Assembly: GCA_022072205.1 (NCBI GenBank) | Contig: JAJVID010000031.1 | Coordinates: 1 to 43,801 of the forward strand | DNA: 43,801 bases | DNA from: Acidobacteriota bacterium | GTDB taxonomy: Bacteria; Acidobacteriota; Blastocatellia; RBC074 | Direction of reading: 5' to 3' | In this document: positions 16,844 through 25,682 of the stretch, piece after piece | How the letters are laid out: every line of letters begins with the position of its first letter | Position numbering within the stretch: the first letter of the stretch is position 1 | The notes under the pieces: generated by a model | Seen by the model: only the letters and a program-made list of their open reading frames with translations | The model's database searches: none | What the model was told of the DNA's origin: nothing | Position numbers and translations under genes: made by a program

Positions 16844-17563
16844 CTAACTCAGGCCATAAACCGGAATAGCCGCCCCATGAATCGCGCGTGCGCCGTCAGA
16901 GGCCAGGAACAGGATCACATCCGCGATGGCTTCGGGCGCGACCCACTTGCTGAAATCGGCGCCGGGCATCGCCGCGCGATTTTGCGGCGTGTCAATCATT
17001 CCCGGCATCACGCAGTTGACGTTGACGCCGCGCTCTTTCAATTCAGCGTCCATGCTTTCGGTCAAACGAACGACCGCTGACTTGGATGCGCTGTAGGCGG
17101 CGTTGAGCGCGTCTCCGCTGAGAGCGGCGCGCGAGGCGACGTTGACGATCCGGCCCTGATTTCCGCTCAGCATACGCGGGATCACCGCCTGGCACACGAC
17201 GAACACCGAACGCGCGTTCAGATTGAGCATGAACTCCCAATCGCTCAAAGGCGTTTCGTGCAGCGGCGTCCCGGCGCGGTAACCTCCCACCGTGTTCACG
17301 AGCGCGTCAATGCGCCCGAAGCGGCTGATGATCTTTTCAATTGTTGCTGCGACCGAGCCTGGATCGGTGACATCAGTCGGCGGCGTGAATAAATGGTCTG
17401 GCGAATCGGCCAAATCGGGAAAGAGTTTTGGAAGGCGGCCAGATGAATGATCAATGAGCGCAAGCTGCGCGCCCGCGTTTTGAAATGCGCGAGCCACAGC
17501 GACGCCCAGATTGCCGGCTGCGCCCGTGACGACAACGACCTGCCCGGTAAAGTCGAACTTCAT
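16844..17563 (-). CDS. Short-chain dehydrogenase/reductase (SDR)
   Basis: 239 residues from the ATG at 17563, with GGAGG 6 bases upstream. The longer frame upstream is composed of palindrome sequence and is not credible. The classical SDR signature is complete: TGAAGNLG (13-20) for NAD(P) binding, an NTVGG variant of NNAG (90-94), Asn114, Ser144, and Tyr157-x3-Lys161 (YSASK). It is a soluble oxidoreductase of unknown substrate. It ends 11 bases from repeat E and starts 26 bases from repeat F. Downstream on the same strand is the DUF4394 gene; upstream is the DUF2203 gene. Confidence 0.92.
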   Translation of the reverse strand: MKFDFTGQVVVVTGAAGNLGVAVARAFQNAGAQLALIDHSSGRLPKLFPDLADSPDHLFTPPTDVTDPGSVAATIEKIISRFGRIDALVNTVGGYRAGTPLHETPLSDWEFMLNLNARSVFVVCQAVIPRMLSGNQGRIVNVASRAALSGDALNAAYSASKSAVVRLTESMDAELKERGVNVNCVMPGMIDTPQNRAAMPGADFSKWVAPEAIADVILFLASDGARAIHGAAIPVYGLS

Positions 17564-17589
17564 AACTTCCTCCGAAAATGATTGCGTTG

Positions 17590-17656
17590 GCCGGAGCGCG
17601 GACATCCTGCCCGCGTTCCACTGACTCAGGCGCGGACAGGATGTCCGCGCTCCGGC
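17590..17656. repeat. Near-perfect inverted repeat, family F
   Basis: The arms 17590-17615 and 17631-17656 (GCCGGAGCGCGGACATCCTG...) are complementary with 1 mismatch over 26 bases around a 15-base loop. Each arm also has a GCGGACA/TGTCCGC-type inner dyad. The element begins 26 bases upstream of the SDR ATG and ends 2 bases from the DUF2203 stop. Confidence 0.92.
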
Positions 17657-17658
17657 TC

Positions 17659-18027
17659 TCACAGCAGTTGTCTACCAGCAAATCCTGTGTCCAGATCGTG
17701 CCACCATTCGATGGTTTCTTCGCCACGCTGCCAGCAAAGATAAACGATCTTTCCCTCGCGTTCGTGCGGGAAATCGCACAGCCCTTTATCGAAATCCTTG
17801 ATCTCGATGCCGAGGCTGAGAATCTCCTGCGCTGAGGTTATGAATGTCACAAGAGCGTCTGCGTACTGAAAGCCATGCGCGATGCCGCCGCCGCCCTGGT
17901 TTTCGCTCGCGCGTTCGGCTTCGGGCGCCAGGCGGCGAAGCGCCGCGCGCGCCTCGTCAATTTTTCCGAACAGCCGGATGAGTTCGGGCAGCAAGGCGTT
18001 CGCTTCTTCGAGTGTAAAAAGTGTCAT
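17659..18027 (-). CDS. DUF2203 family protein
   Basis: 122 residues from the ATG at 18027, matching the 120-140 residues usual for DUF2203. Typical features are the N-terminal [20 protein letters not shown], a helix with [14 protein letters not shown], and the C-terminal [14 protein letters not shown] followed by [20 protein letters not shown]. The WW/H segment near the C-terminus is a family hallmark. The function is unknown. The frame stays open to 18186, but the extra residues do not look protein-like and this start matches the family. The region 18028-18255 between this gene and the divergent secreted protein is a shared 5' region without recognised elements. Confidence 0.88.
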   Translation of the reverse strand: MTLFTLEEANALLPELIRLFGKIDEARAALRRLAPEAERASENQGGGGIAHGFQYADALVTFITSAQEILSLGIEIKDFDKGLCDFPHEREGKIVYLCWQRGEETIEWWHDLDTGFAGRQLL

Positions 18028-18255
18028 CGCGTTTCGATCTGGAAAGCCGCCGGAAAGTTTTTGGAAAGGCGCAAGGCCATTCGGCGGCCAATTAGAGCAA
18101 GCGGCGTATTGAAAAGCAAACGCGCGCCCGATGGCTTGGGCGTTAAAGACAGCTATCTTGCTAGCGCGATTGCCGGAGAGTAGCATGCTCGCGTTCCGTG
18201 AAATTCGATATTGTCTTCGCCCGTGTTTTCAACCAGCTTTCAGGGAGGTAACGAA

Positions 18256-18954
18256 ATGCTGAAGAAGGTTTACGCGTTGGTTTGTTTGTCCGTTCTGTTC
18301 TGCTCAGCCGTTCAACCAATCGGCCTTGCTCAATCGCAGGGTCAGGAGTCCGTGATTCCCACAGGAACCGAGATTCAACTTATGCTGCTCGATCCGGTCA
18401 GCTCGAAACTGAGCGAACCCGGTGATGAAATTCTGGCGGTCGTGCGGCGCGACGTAATCGTTGACGGGCGCAGATTGTTGAAGGAAGGCACGGAAGTGGT
18501 CGGGCGCGTGACGCTGGCCGAACCGGCCAGGCGCCCGTTCAAAGGCGGACGGCTTCACATCAGGTTCGACCGCGTCAGGCTCGAAGGAGAGGAGCAGAAA
18601 ATCTCAGCCGTCATCAAATCGGCCTCCGATTTTACGCGCGATGAAAAGGTGAAATCCGACGGCGAAGGCACGCTCAATGGCGGCAAGGACGGCGGCAAGG
18701 TTTTGCGGAACGTGGGCGCCGCAGCCGGCATCGGTTACGTCGGCGTGACGATTGCGATACTGGCCGGCGCGGCGGCCAACGGTGGCGGAGGCGGACTGTA
18801 CGGCAACATCAGTCAGGGCGGCGCCATTGCGGGCGCATCAGTCCTGGGCGGCAGCGTCGTCGTTGGAGTTTTCATGACCAAAGGCAAAGAGGTCAGACTG
18901 GACGAGCGCGCGATCATCAGGGTGAAGCTGGACAGACCCGTGTCGTTGGAATAA
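18256..18954 (+). CDS. Secreted TrbI-like beta-domain protein of unknown function
   Basis: 232 residues from the ATG at 18256 with AGGGAGGT 6 bases upstream. A signal peptide ([26 protein letters not shown]) is followed by a beta-rich domain (about 30-135): [41 protein letters not shown]. This pattern resembles the TrbI/VirB10-like C-terminal fold, but no secretion genes accompany it. Residues about 155-215 are rich in Gly/Ala, with two hydrophobic stretches that could be glycine-zipper transmembrane segments. The last part repeats a strand signature (IIRVKLDRP). It is possibly an outer-membrane or periplasmic structural protein. It is a single gene, followed directly by an inverted repeat. 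Confidence 0.7.
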   Translation: MLKKVYALVCLSVLFCSAVQPIGLAQSQGQESVIPTGTEIQLMLLDPVSSKLSEPGDEILAVVRRDVIVDGRRLLKEGTEVVGRVTLAEPARRPFKGGRLHIRFDRVRLEGEEQKISAVIKSASDFTRDEKVKSDGEGTLNGGKDGGKVLRNVGAAAGIGYVGVTIAILAGAAANGGGGGLYGNISQGGAIAGASVLGGSVVVGVFMTKGKEVRLDERAIIRVKLDRPVSLE

Positions 18955-19071
18955 GAAGAGAGAGTACGGAACAGACGGAAGTAACGGAACGAACGGAATG
19001 GCGGTAGAGTTGAAGCGATTCCGTCTGTTCCGTTATTTCCGTCTTTTCCGTGTTCTCTCTTTTTCTTCTTC
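18955..19071. repeat. ACGGAA-rich inverted repeat, family G copy 1
   Basis: The left half (AGAAGAGAGAGTACGGAACA...) and right half (...TTCCGTGTTCTCTCTTTTTC) are imperfect reverse complements around about 20 unmatched bases. The same consensus, ACGGAA units flanked by GAGAGA, reappears at 24455-24546, so this is a dispersed family. It begins immediately after the stop of the secreted protein and ends about 30 bases before the radical SAM gene. Confidence 0.8.
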
Positions 19072-19102
19072 TGGTTGAACACTGACTCGGCAGGAGATGG
19101 AA

Positions 19103-20128
19103 ATGCGTTACATCAACAACCCTCCCAACCCCTGGCTCAGCGCGAAGCACGAATGGATCGGCGAACCGCCCGAAGCCAAACTGGAAGTCTTTGAAGAGAC
19201 GGCCACGCGTTCGATCATCACCAGCAACAACAGTCCCGACATCCCGTTCGAGTATTCCGTCAATTGTTATCGCGGCTGCCCTCACGCCTGCACGTACTGT
19301 TTTTCGCGGCCCACGCACGAATACCTGGGCTTCGGCGCGGGAACCGATTTCGAGCGGAAGATCGTCGCAAAGGTTCGCGCGGCGGAAATTTTGCGAGAAG
19401 AGTTCATGAAGAAGAAATGGAAGGGCGATCCGCTGGTCTTTTCGTTCACGTCCGATCCTTACATCCCGCTTGAAGCCAACTACCAACTGACGCGACAGTG
19501 CCTGGAAGTCTGTCTGGAATTCCGCAATCCGGTCAGCTTCATCACAAAATCGGCGTTGATCCGGCGCGACCTGGAACTGATCAAACAGCTTTCGGTCGAG
19601 GCCGAAGTCCACGTCTATTTCACGATCCCGTTTCTGGATCACGACGTGAACCGCGCGTTGGAACCGTTCGCGCCGTTTCCCGAACACCGCTTCGCGGCGA
19701 TGAAGACGTTCGCCGACGCGGGCGTCGAAGTCGGCCTGGGCATCGCTCCGGTGATTCCGGGATTGAATGAACACGCGATTCCCGAATTGCTCGAACGGGC
19801 GCGCGACGCGGGCGCGAAATCGGCGTTCATCAATCTGCTGCGATTGCCGGGCAACGTCGAGCCTTACTTCATCGAACGGTTGCAGGAGAAGATGCCGCTG
19901 CGGGCGCAGAAAGTCATCAACCGGATTCGTGAAGTGAAAGGCGGCGTGCTGAACAAGACCGGCTTCCACGAACGCATGCGCGGCGAAGGGCCGTACTGGG
20001 AGATGATCAAAAAGACGTTCGAGATTCACGCGCGCCGGCTTGGATTCAATCAGGACAGGTACGGAATGAGAGAGCGCCGTCAGACTTTCCGCCGCCCGTC
20101 GGCGCAGGGCAGCTTGTTCGATCTATAA
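19103..20128 (+). CDS. Radical SAM protein, SplB/PA0069-Rv2578c family
   Basis: 341 residues from the ATG at 19103. AGGAG at 19092-19096 is spaced 6 bases from this ATG but touches an in-frame ATG at 19097, so 19103 is preferred. The [4Fe-4S] SAM cluster motif is CPHACTYC, with Cys59, Cys63 and Cys66 (C-x3-C-x2-C), set in [20 protein letters not shown]. Later conserved blocks are [15 protein letters not shown] and [12 protein letters not shown]. The family is related to spore photoproduct lyase (COG1533) but has no assigned reaction; a DNA or RNA repair role is often guessed. The C-terminus ends AQGSLFDL, a possible clamp-binding-like tail, though unproven. It is flanked by inverted repeats. 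Confidence 0.88.
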   Translation: MRYINNPPNPWLSAKHEWIGEPPEAKLEVFEETATRSIITSNNSPDIPFEYSVNCYRGCPHACTYCFSRPTHEYLGFGAGTDFERKIVAKVRAAEILREEFMKKKWKGDPLVFSFTSDPYIPLEANYQLTRQCLEVCLEFRNPVSFITKSALIRRDLELIKQLSVEAEVHVYFTIPFLDHDVNRALEPFAPFPEHRFAAMKTFADAGVEVGLGIAPVIPGLNEHAIPELLERARDAGAKSAFINLLRLPGNVEPYFIERLQEKMPLRAQKVINRIREVKGGVLNKTGFHERMRGEGPYWEMIKKTFEIHARRLGFNQDRYGMRERRQTFRRPSAQGSLFDL

Positions 20129-20475
20129 CCTCCGAACAACGTCCTGCTCGGCGCGCGCGCGAACGCAATCATCAAATCTTACTGATGCGCTACGAAGACA
20201 ACGCGCGGCAAATAGAGCAGCGCGCGGCGGTCATCCGCGAGACGCTTCGCAACAACAACAAAGCGGCCGGGAGCTAATAGAAAAGGCTGATTCCCCGCGT
20301 AATTTTTATCCCTCGTTGTGTTTCCAGGCACGAAGGCGCAGTATTGACTTTGATAAGGTTTTCCGGACGTTTCTTCACCCTGCGTTTTACCGGCAGTTAA
20401 AACATTTTGCTGGCATTGGGTAATGATTCCCGCTCGCTTCGTGTTGCGGTTGTTGATCGCAACATCGAGGTGAGA
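20129..20475. other. Intergenic region without a recognised gene
   Basis: About 350 bases. Near the start, a plus-strand open stretch from the ATG at 20184 to the TAA at 20277-20279 reads MRYEDNARQIEQRAAVIRET and ends ...NNNKAAGS. It looks like the C-terminal end of a decayed protein, but I do not recognise the family. From about 20280 the sequence becomes richer in A and T and likely holds upstream regulatory sequence for the CheB-CheR fusion gene. No clean promoter is seen. Confidence 0.4.
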
Positions 20476-20560
20476 TGCGGTACGGGGAGCGTAAGCGACC
20501 TGGGTCTCCCAGATCGAGCCTTTCACAAAGACCCAGGTCGCTTACGCTCCCCGTACCGCA
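20476..20560. repeat. REP/BIME-like inverted repeat, RAYT-associated family, copy 1
   Basis: The arms 20476-20506 and 20530-20560 are exact 31-base reverse complements (TGCGGTACGGGGAGCGTAAG...) around a 23-base loop. The same arm sequence occurs beside the RAYT gene at 24991-25078 and 25683-25798, and as a degenerate half copy at 39539. It lies 56 bases upstream of the CheB-CheR fusion start. Confidence 0.93.
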
Positions 20561-20615
20561 GCCGTGAGGCCCGTGATGGCAGCTAGTGAAATCAGGAGGG
20601 TATTGATAAAGAGTT

Positions 20616-23600
20616 ATGAGCGCGGATGAGAAATCATCTCAGGTGATCAATGAACTGGTGGTCGTCGGTTCTTCGGCGGGCGGGATCGAAGCGCTTTCGA
20701 TTCTGGTCGGCTCTTTGCCGAAAGACTTCCCCGCGCCGATCGTGCTGGCGCAGCACCTGGATCCTTTTCGTCCCAGCAACCTCAACCAGATTCTGGAACG
20801 GCGCAGCACGTTGCCGATTGTCGTCGTGGAGGACGGCGCCAAGCTTGAGCCGGGCAAGGTTTACGTCGTGCCGTCGAACCGGCACGTGGTGATCCACGAT
20901 GGGCACGTCAGGTTGGAAGGCGACCAGGGCAATCGCCCGCGCCCGTCGGTTGATCTGCTGCTGTCGAGCGCCGCCCAATCTTACGGCGACCGGTTGATCG
21001 CAGTCATCCTGACCGGATCGGGTTCGGACGGGGCGGCGGGCGCGATTGACGTCAAGAAGGCCGGCGGGACGGTGATCATTCAGAACCCTGAAACCGCCCG
21101 CTACCCTTCGATGCCGATGGCGCTGCCTCCCACAGCCGTTGATCAAGTCGCCGACATCGAACAGATGGGGGCGTTGCTTTACGACCTGGCCAAAGGCGTC
21201 GAATTGCCCAAACCGCAGGAGAAGGTTGATGACACGCTGCGCGACATGCTGGCGCTGATCAACCGGCAGGCCCACATTGATTTCCGTCCCTACAAACCTT
21301 CGACCATTCTGCGGCGCATCGCCCGCCGCATGGCCGTCACGCACAACGGGAGCCTGCGCGATTACGCAAAGTATCTGGAAGAGCATCCGGAAGAAGTGGC
21401 CGAAGTGGTCATGTCGTTTTTGATCAAGGTGACCGAATTCTTCCGCGACGCGCAGGCTTTCGATTATCTCAAGAAAAACATCCTGACGCGGCTCATCGAA
21501 CGGGCGCGGGGAACTGACAAAACTCTGCGCCTCTGGTCGGCGGGTTGCGCGACGGGCGAAGAGCCTTACTCGCTGGCGATGCTGGTGGCCGATTTGCTTG
21601 GCGCGGAGTTGCCGCAGTGGACCATCAAGATCTTCGCCACCGACCTGGACGAAGGCGCGATCAATTTCGCCCGGCGCGGGCTTTACCCGATGAACGTGCT
21701 GGAGAATTTGCCGGACGATTACCGCAACCGTTACTTCGAAAAGCTCGATCACGGCTACCGCATCTCGAAAACCCTGCGCGGAATGGTCATCTTCGGCCAT
21801 CAGGATTTGAGCCGCGGCACGCCGTTCCCGCGCATTGACCTGGTGGTTTGCCGCAACCTGCTCATCTACTTCAACGCCGACCTGCAACAGCACGTGCTCG
21901 ATCTCTTCGCCTTCTCGCTGCATCACACCAACGGCTATCTGTTTCTGGGCAAGGCCGAGACGGTGCGCCCATCGCAATCGTTTTACGAACAGATTGACAA
22001 GCGATTGAAGGTCTTCCGCTGTTTGCGCAGCCCGCAGCCCGACAAGAACGAGCGGGGCGTTTACACCATGCCGCGCTCCTGGCTGAGCAATTACGAATAC
22101 GATGCGAGCGGCCAGAGCCAGCGTAAACACCGGGTTAGAGTGGCCGAAAAAGAAGCGCCCGTTCACGAAGTCTACCCGGAGATGGAGATTGATTTGGTTG
22201 AGTTGCGGCGCTACAACGAATTGATCTTCCGCTTCCTTCCTTCCGGCGTCGTGATCATTGACCGCCATTACCGCATTCTGACGGCGAACGGGAACGCGCG
22301 GCGGCTGCTGGCCTTCCGCGACCTGGCGCACGATCAGGATTTCCTGCACACGGTGCGCACCTTGCCTTACTCCGAAGTGCGAGCGGCGATTGACACCGTC
22401 TTCCGCGAACGCGCGCCGGTGACGTTGCCTGAATTGGCCGTTGATTCGATGAAGAGCGGCGAAGAACGCTTTCTGAGCTTGCGGATCGCGCCGATGCAGA
22501 TCGAATCAGGCCCGGTTGACCTGGCCGTGATCACGATTGAAGACGTCACCGAGGAGGCCCGGACGCGGCGCAGGCTGGAATCGGCGCAGGCCGAGCAGAA
22601 GCAGTTGGTGGAAGACCTGAGCAGCGCCAACAACCGGCTGAGCGAAGTCAACAAGGAGTTGCAGGACGCCAACGAGGAATTGCAGGCCGCCAACGAAGAG
22701 ATGATGCTGACGCAGGAGGAATTGCAGGCGACCAACGAAGAGATCGAGGCGACCAACGAAGAGTTGCAGGCCACCAACGAAGAACTCGAAACCAACAACG
22801 AAGAGTTGCAGGCCACGAACGAAGAGCTTGAGACGACCAACGAGGAATTGACCGAACGCACCAACGAACTGGTGGAGACGGGCAAATCGCTGGCCGACGA
22901 ACGCGTCCGGCTGACTGAGATGGTCGAACTGGCGCCGTTTTACATCCTGGTGCTGCGCGGGCAGGGCTTGCTGATCGAAGCCTTCAACGCGATCTCATCA
23001 GGGCTGCTCGGCGGGCGCGAAGTGATCGGGCAACCCTTCGCCGAAATCTTCGTGGAGCCGGAGATGGCCGAACTGGTCAATCTGGCGCGCGAAGCTTACC
23101 GGACGGACGAATCTCGCGCGAGTTCCCGCATCCGCACGAGGTTGTCGGATCAACACGGGAAGGTGACCGAGAGCTATTTCGTTTACACGATCGTTCCTAC
23201 GCACGACAGCGAAGGGAAGGTTGACGGCTTGATGATTTACGCCGAAGACGTGTCCGAGTTGCGAACCAAAGAGGCGTCCGAGAGACGCAAGCATATCAAG
23301 ATCATGATCGAGAACGCCGGGCGGACGGCTCTGGGTCTTTACGACGCCGAAACGACCGAATTGCTTCAGGCCAGTTCAAGCTATCTGGACAAGCTTGAAC
23401 ATGGGCATGGATACGCCCGCGACCAGATCATCGGGCGCAAGTGGCGCGATCTGTCTTTCACCAACCCGGATGAGGCGGACGAAATGTTCAACTCGGTGGT
23501 TGAGACCGGAGCCGCCAGCCCTCCGGATGAAATCCGCGTCAGGGGAGGGGATGGGGGGCAGGAATCCATCTGGAGCCGCATTCTCGCTCCGATCTATTTC

Positions 23601-24449
23601 GAGGGAAATGGCGGAAAGGACAAGGCGAGTTTCGTTCTCCTCTCGGCCATCGAGATCACGGAACAGGTTCGGGCGCGCGAGGAACAGGAGCGGCTCGATT
23701 TTCTGAAGGATCAATTCTTCTCGCTGGCCAGCCACGAACTTCGCACGCCGCTGGTGCCGTTGATGGGCTATTCAGAGGCATTGACCCGTCTGGTCTCCCA
23801 GCCTTCGGAGCCGGGCAGGGAGGATGAACGCGACCAGCGAATCCTTCAAATGGCCGGCAAGTTCCGCGGCCAGCTCAAACACATCGCCCGGCTGACGGAC
23901 GACCTGCTGGACGTGTCGCGATTGGAGAGCGGCAAATTTTCGATGCAGGAGCGGATGGTGGATTTGACCAGGGTCGCTGGCCAGGCTGTCGAGGAAGCCC
24001 GCCTGATTGCCCCAGATCGCAAGATCCGGTTGGAAGCGCCAAAGGGCGAGGATAAAGATCAACCGCTGATCGTGCGCGGCGATGAAGAGCGGCTATTGCA
24101 GGTGATGAACAACCTTTTGAACAACGCGATCAAACACGCGCCGCAAAGCGACCGGATTGACGTGCGGTTGAGCCGCGTAAAATCGGACAGCGGGCCGCCT
24201 CAGGCGCGCGTCGAAGTGCGAGATTACGGCCCCGGCATCCCGCCGGAAAATATGGAAACGGTCTTCAATCGTTTCTACCAGGTTTCGGCGGATGGGCGGC
24301 AACCCAGCAGCGGATTGGGTCTGGGCCTGTTCATCGCCAAAGGCATCATCGAACAACACGGCGGCGCGATCACCGTCGAATCGAAACCAGGCAAAGGCGC
24401 CACGTTCATCATCAGTTTGCCCCTGATGGACGAAGGAGATGAAAGGTAA
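20616..24449 (+). CDS. CheB-CheR-PAS-histidine kinase fusion protein
   Basis: 1277 residues. Domains in order: CheB methylesterase (about 12-190; Ser20 in GSSAGG, His48 in AQHLDP, Asp138 in GSGSDG); CheR methyltransferase (about 205-475; RLWSAGCATGEEPYSLAML, VVCRNLLIYF); PAS (about 535-640); a coiled coil with repeated ATNEELQ-type heptads (about 660-760); further PAS modules (about 765-880 and 895-1010); then HisKA with SHELRTPL (His1040) and HATPase (NLLNNAIKHAP, DYGPGIP, GLGLGLFIAKG). The kinase core is complete, but no receiver domain is attached. Such CheB/CheR hybrids sense an unknown input and may (de)methylate glutamates while phosphorylating a regulator. AGGAGG lies 16 bases upstream of the ATG, which is long; GAG is nearer. 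The next gene is a lone receiver, its likely partner. Confidence 0.92.
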   Translation: MSADEKSSQVINELVVVGSSAGGIEALSILVGSLPKDFPAPIVLAQHLDPFRPSNLNQILERRSTLPIVVVEDGAKLEPGKVYVVPSNRHVVIHDGHVRLEGDQGNRPRPSVDLLLSSAAQSYGDRLIAVILTGSGSDGAAGAIDVKKAGGTVIIQNPETARYPSMPMALPPTAVDQVADIEQMGALLYDLAKGVELPKPQEKVDDTLRDMLALINRQAHIDFRPYKPSTILRRIARRMAVTHNGSLRDYAKYLEEHPEEVAEVVMSFLIKVTEFFRDAQAFDYLKKNILTRLIERARGTDKTLRLWSAGCATGEEPYSLAMLVADLLGAELPQWTIKIFATDLDEGAINFARRGLYPMNVLENLPDDYRNRYFEKLDHGYRISKTLRGMVIFGHQDLSRGTPFPRIDLVVCRNLLIYFNADLQQHVLDLFAFSLHHTNGYLFLGKAETVRPSQSFYEQIDKRLKVFRCLRSPQPDKNERGVYTMPRSWLSNYEYDASGQSQRKHRVRVAEKEAPVHEVYPEMEIDLVELRRYNELIFRFLPSGVVIIDRHYRILTANGNARRLLAFRDLAHDQDFLHTVRTLPYSEVRAAIDTVFRERAPVTLPELAVDSMKSGEERFLSLRIAPMQIESGPVDLAVITIEDVTEEARTRRRLESAQAEQKQLVEDLSSANNRLSEVNKELQDANEELQAANEEMMLTQEELQATNEEIEATNEELQATNEELETNNEELQATNEELETTNEELTERTNELVETGKSLADERVRLTEMVELAPFYILVLRGQGLLIEAFNAISSGLLGGREVIGQPFAEIFVEPEMAELVNLAREAYRTDESRASSRIRTRLSDQHGKVTESYFVYTIVPTHDSEGKVDGLMIYAEDVSELRTKEASERRKHIKIMIENAGRTALGLYDAETTELLQASSSYLDKLEHGHGYARDQIIGRKWRDLSFTNPDEADEMFNSVVETGAASPPDEIRVRGGDGGQESIWSRILAPIYFEGNGGKDKASFVLLSAIEITEQVRAREEQERLDFLKDQFFSLASHELRTPLVPLMGYSEALTRLVSQPSEPGREDERDQRILQMAGKFRGQLKHIARLTDDLLDVSRLESGKFSMQERMVDLTRVAGQAVEEARLIAPDRKIRLEAPKGEDKDQPLIVRGDEERLLQVMNNLLNNAIKHAPQSDRIDVRLSRVKSDSGPPQARVEVRDYGPGIPPENMETVFNRFYQVSADGRQPSSGLGLGLFIAKGIIEQHGGAITVESKPGKGATFIISLPLMDEGDER

Positions 24450-24454
24450 AACAT

Positions 24455-24546
24455 GAGGAGAGATTACGGAACAAACGGAAGATAGACCGTGGAAGCGTTT
24501 CCGGCTGTTCTGCTATTTCCGGCTTTTCCGTAATCTCTCTTCTTCG
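24455..24546. repeat. ACGGAA-rich inverted repeat, family G copy 2
   Basis: The left half (GAGGAGAGATTACGGAACA...) and right half (...TTCCGTAATCTCTCTTCTTC) are imperfect reverse complements, related to 18955-19071. The element fills the gap between the kinase gene and the receiver gene without disturbing their co-orientation. It may form a hairpin in the joint transcript. Confidence 0.8.
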
Positions 24547-24561
24547 TGACTGAGGTGAATT

Positions 24562-24978
24562 ATGTTCGGCACACACGTTCACGACGGCAAACAAATTCTA
24601 GTTGTTGAAGATCACCCGGAGTCGGTGGATTTGTTACAGATGATTTTGGAGAACGCAGGTTACCGCGTGCGATCAGCCGAGACGGGCCGGCAGGCGCTGC
24701 GAGCCGTCGCCGCCGCGTCGGCTGACAGAAATTCGGATTTCCATCCCGACCTGATCCTGCTCGATTTGAGGTTGCCGGATATGAACGGCGTTGACGTGGT
24801 CAGGGAGTTGCAAAAGAGCCATTCAGAGATACCGCCCGTGATCTTCCTGTCAGCCGACCCGCCGCAATCGTTGGAGGAAGCAGCGCGCAGCGTTGGCGCC
24901 CGAGCCGTCCGCAAGCCATTCGATTTCGATGAACTCTTCCAGGCGGTCGAGGGCGCGCTGAACAAAGCGATGGCCTGA
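24562..24978 (+). CDS. Single-domain response regulator (receiver)
   Basis: 138 residues consisting of one receiver domain only. Asp17 belongs to the acidic pocket, Asp68 in LILLDLRLP is the phosphoacceptor, Ser97/Ala98 in LSAD form the switch region, and Lys118 in VRKPF is the invariant lysine. No output domain follows, so it resembles CheY- or Spo0F-like phosphorelay intermediates. The Shine-Dalgarno GAGGTGA lies 5 bases before the ATG. It sits about 110 bases downstream of the CheB-CheR-kinase gene, separated by a palindrome, and is probably the target of that kinase. The RAYT-associated repeat begins 13 bases past the stop. Confidence 0.93.
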   Translation: MFGTHVHDGKQILVVEDHPESVDLLQMILENAGYRVRSAETGRQALRAVAAASADRNSDFHPDLILLDLRLPDMNGVDVVRELQKSHSEIPPVIFLSADPPQSLEEAARSVGARAVRKPFDFDELFQAVEGALNKAMA

Positions 24979-24990
24979 AGGCGGACTGCG

Positions 24991-25078
24991 ATGCGGTACG
25001 GGGAGCGTCAGCGACCTGGACCTCCCTCAGTGGGCCGTCTACGTGAAGCTCAGGTCGCTGACGCTCCCCGTACCGCAT
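24991..25078. repeat. REP/BIME-like inverted repeat, RAYT-associated family, copy 2 (left of RAYT)
   Basis: The arms 24991-25018 and 25051-25078 are exact 28-base reverse complements (ATGCGGTACGGGGAGCGTCA...) with a 32-base centre. The centre resembles that of copy 3 (CTCAGTGGGCCGTCTACGTG against CTGAGGGCCGTTTACGTG), so both are copies of one element in the same orientation. It ends 35 bases before the RAYT start. Confidence 0.95.
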
Positions 25079-25112
25079 CGTCGAGCGGTCGTATTGCGCA
25101 ACGGGAAGAATT

Positions 25113-25640
25113 ATGTGTGACCAGGAGTTCAGTGAACGTCGTATCCCGCTAGCCTATCTGATCACCTTTCGCTGTTATGGCACGTGGCTGCACGGGGACG
25201 AGCGCGGATCGGTTGATGCGCTTCACAACGTGTACGGCGCGCCTTTCGCTCCGCGCGATGAGCGGCGGGAAGAGGAGGAACGGCGACGGTTGAAACAGGC
25301 GCCTGTCGAGTTTGACGCCGAGCGACGCGAGGTGGTGGAACGGACGATACGGGAAGTCTGCGCGTATCGCGGCTGGGGATTGCGCGCCATCAACGTGCGA
25401 ACCAATCACGTTCACGCCGTCGTTTCCGCAAGCTGCAAACCGGAGAAAGTGTTGAACGATTTCAAATCCTGGACGACTCGCCGGATGCGCGAAGCCGGGG
25501 TCTGGAAAAGCAAGCTGACGCCATGGGCTGAACACGGCAGCAGGCGGTATCTGTGGAGGCCGAGACAGGTAGAGATCGCCTGTGACTACGTCATCAATCA
25601 TCAGGGAGACGATCTGATGCCAGACTTTGATCAGGACTGA
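25113..25640 (+). CDS. REP-associated tyrosine transposase (RAYT), Y1 HUH nuclease
   Basis: 175 residues. The HUH motif is HVH in NHVHAVV (the two metal-binding histidines). The catalytic tyrosine is in ACDYVINHQG near residue 163, followed by the family's usual tail. The N-terminus LAYLITFRCYGTWLHGDERG is also typical. RAYTs are single-copy relatives of IS200/IS605 transposases that cut REP palindromes and are thought to spread them. Here the gene is bracketed by two copies of the same inverted-repeat element (24991-25078 and 25683-25798), which makes these the likely substrate. A GGGAAG sequence precedes the ATG. The domain appears intact and the gene possibly active. Confidence 0.93.
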   Translation: MCDQEFSERRIPLAYLITFRCYGTWLHGDERGSVDALHNVYGAPFAPRDERREEEERRRLKQAPVEFDAERREVVERTIREVCAYRGWGLRAINVRTNHVHAVVSASCKPEKVLNDFKSWTTRRMREAGVWKSKLTPWAEHGSRRYLWRPRQVEIACDYVINHQGDDLMPDFDQD

Positions 25641-25682
25641 ACCGCAGACAGAGCCTGACAGATGGCGCGAGCGGCGGAGGGC

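Noticed and set aside
18917..20029. 370-codon minus-strand frame
   Set aside because: Antisense to the radical SAM gene with the intact CxxxCxxC motif.
20179..20526. 115-codon minus-strand frame
   Set aside because: Its first 20 codons are made of REP arm sequence and no family or ribosome-binding site is seen; likely chance.
20634..22349. 571-codon minus-strand open frame
   Set aside because: It is antisense to the CheB-CheR fusion; the sense frame has complete catalytic motifs, and the antisense product is a low-complexity His/Arg/Gln protein.
22367..22885. Ser/Leu-rich minus-strand frame over the kinase
   Set aside because: It is the antisense of the coiled-coil heptads of the kinase; its repetitive composition is a by-product.
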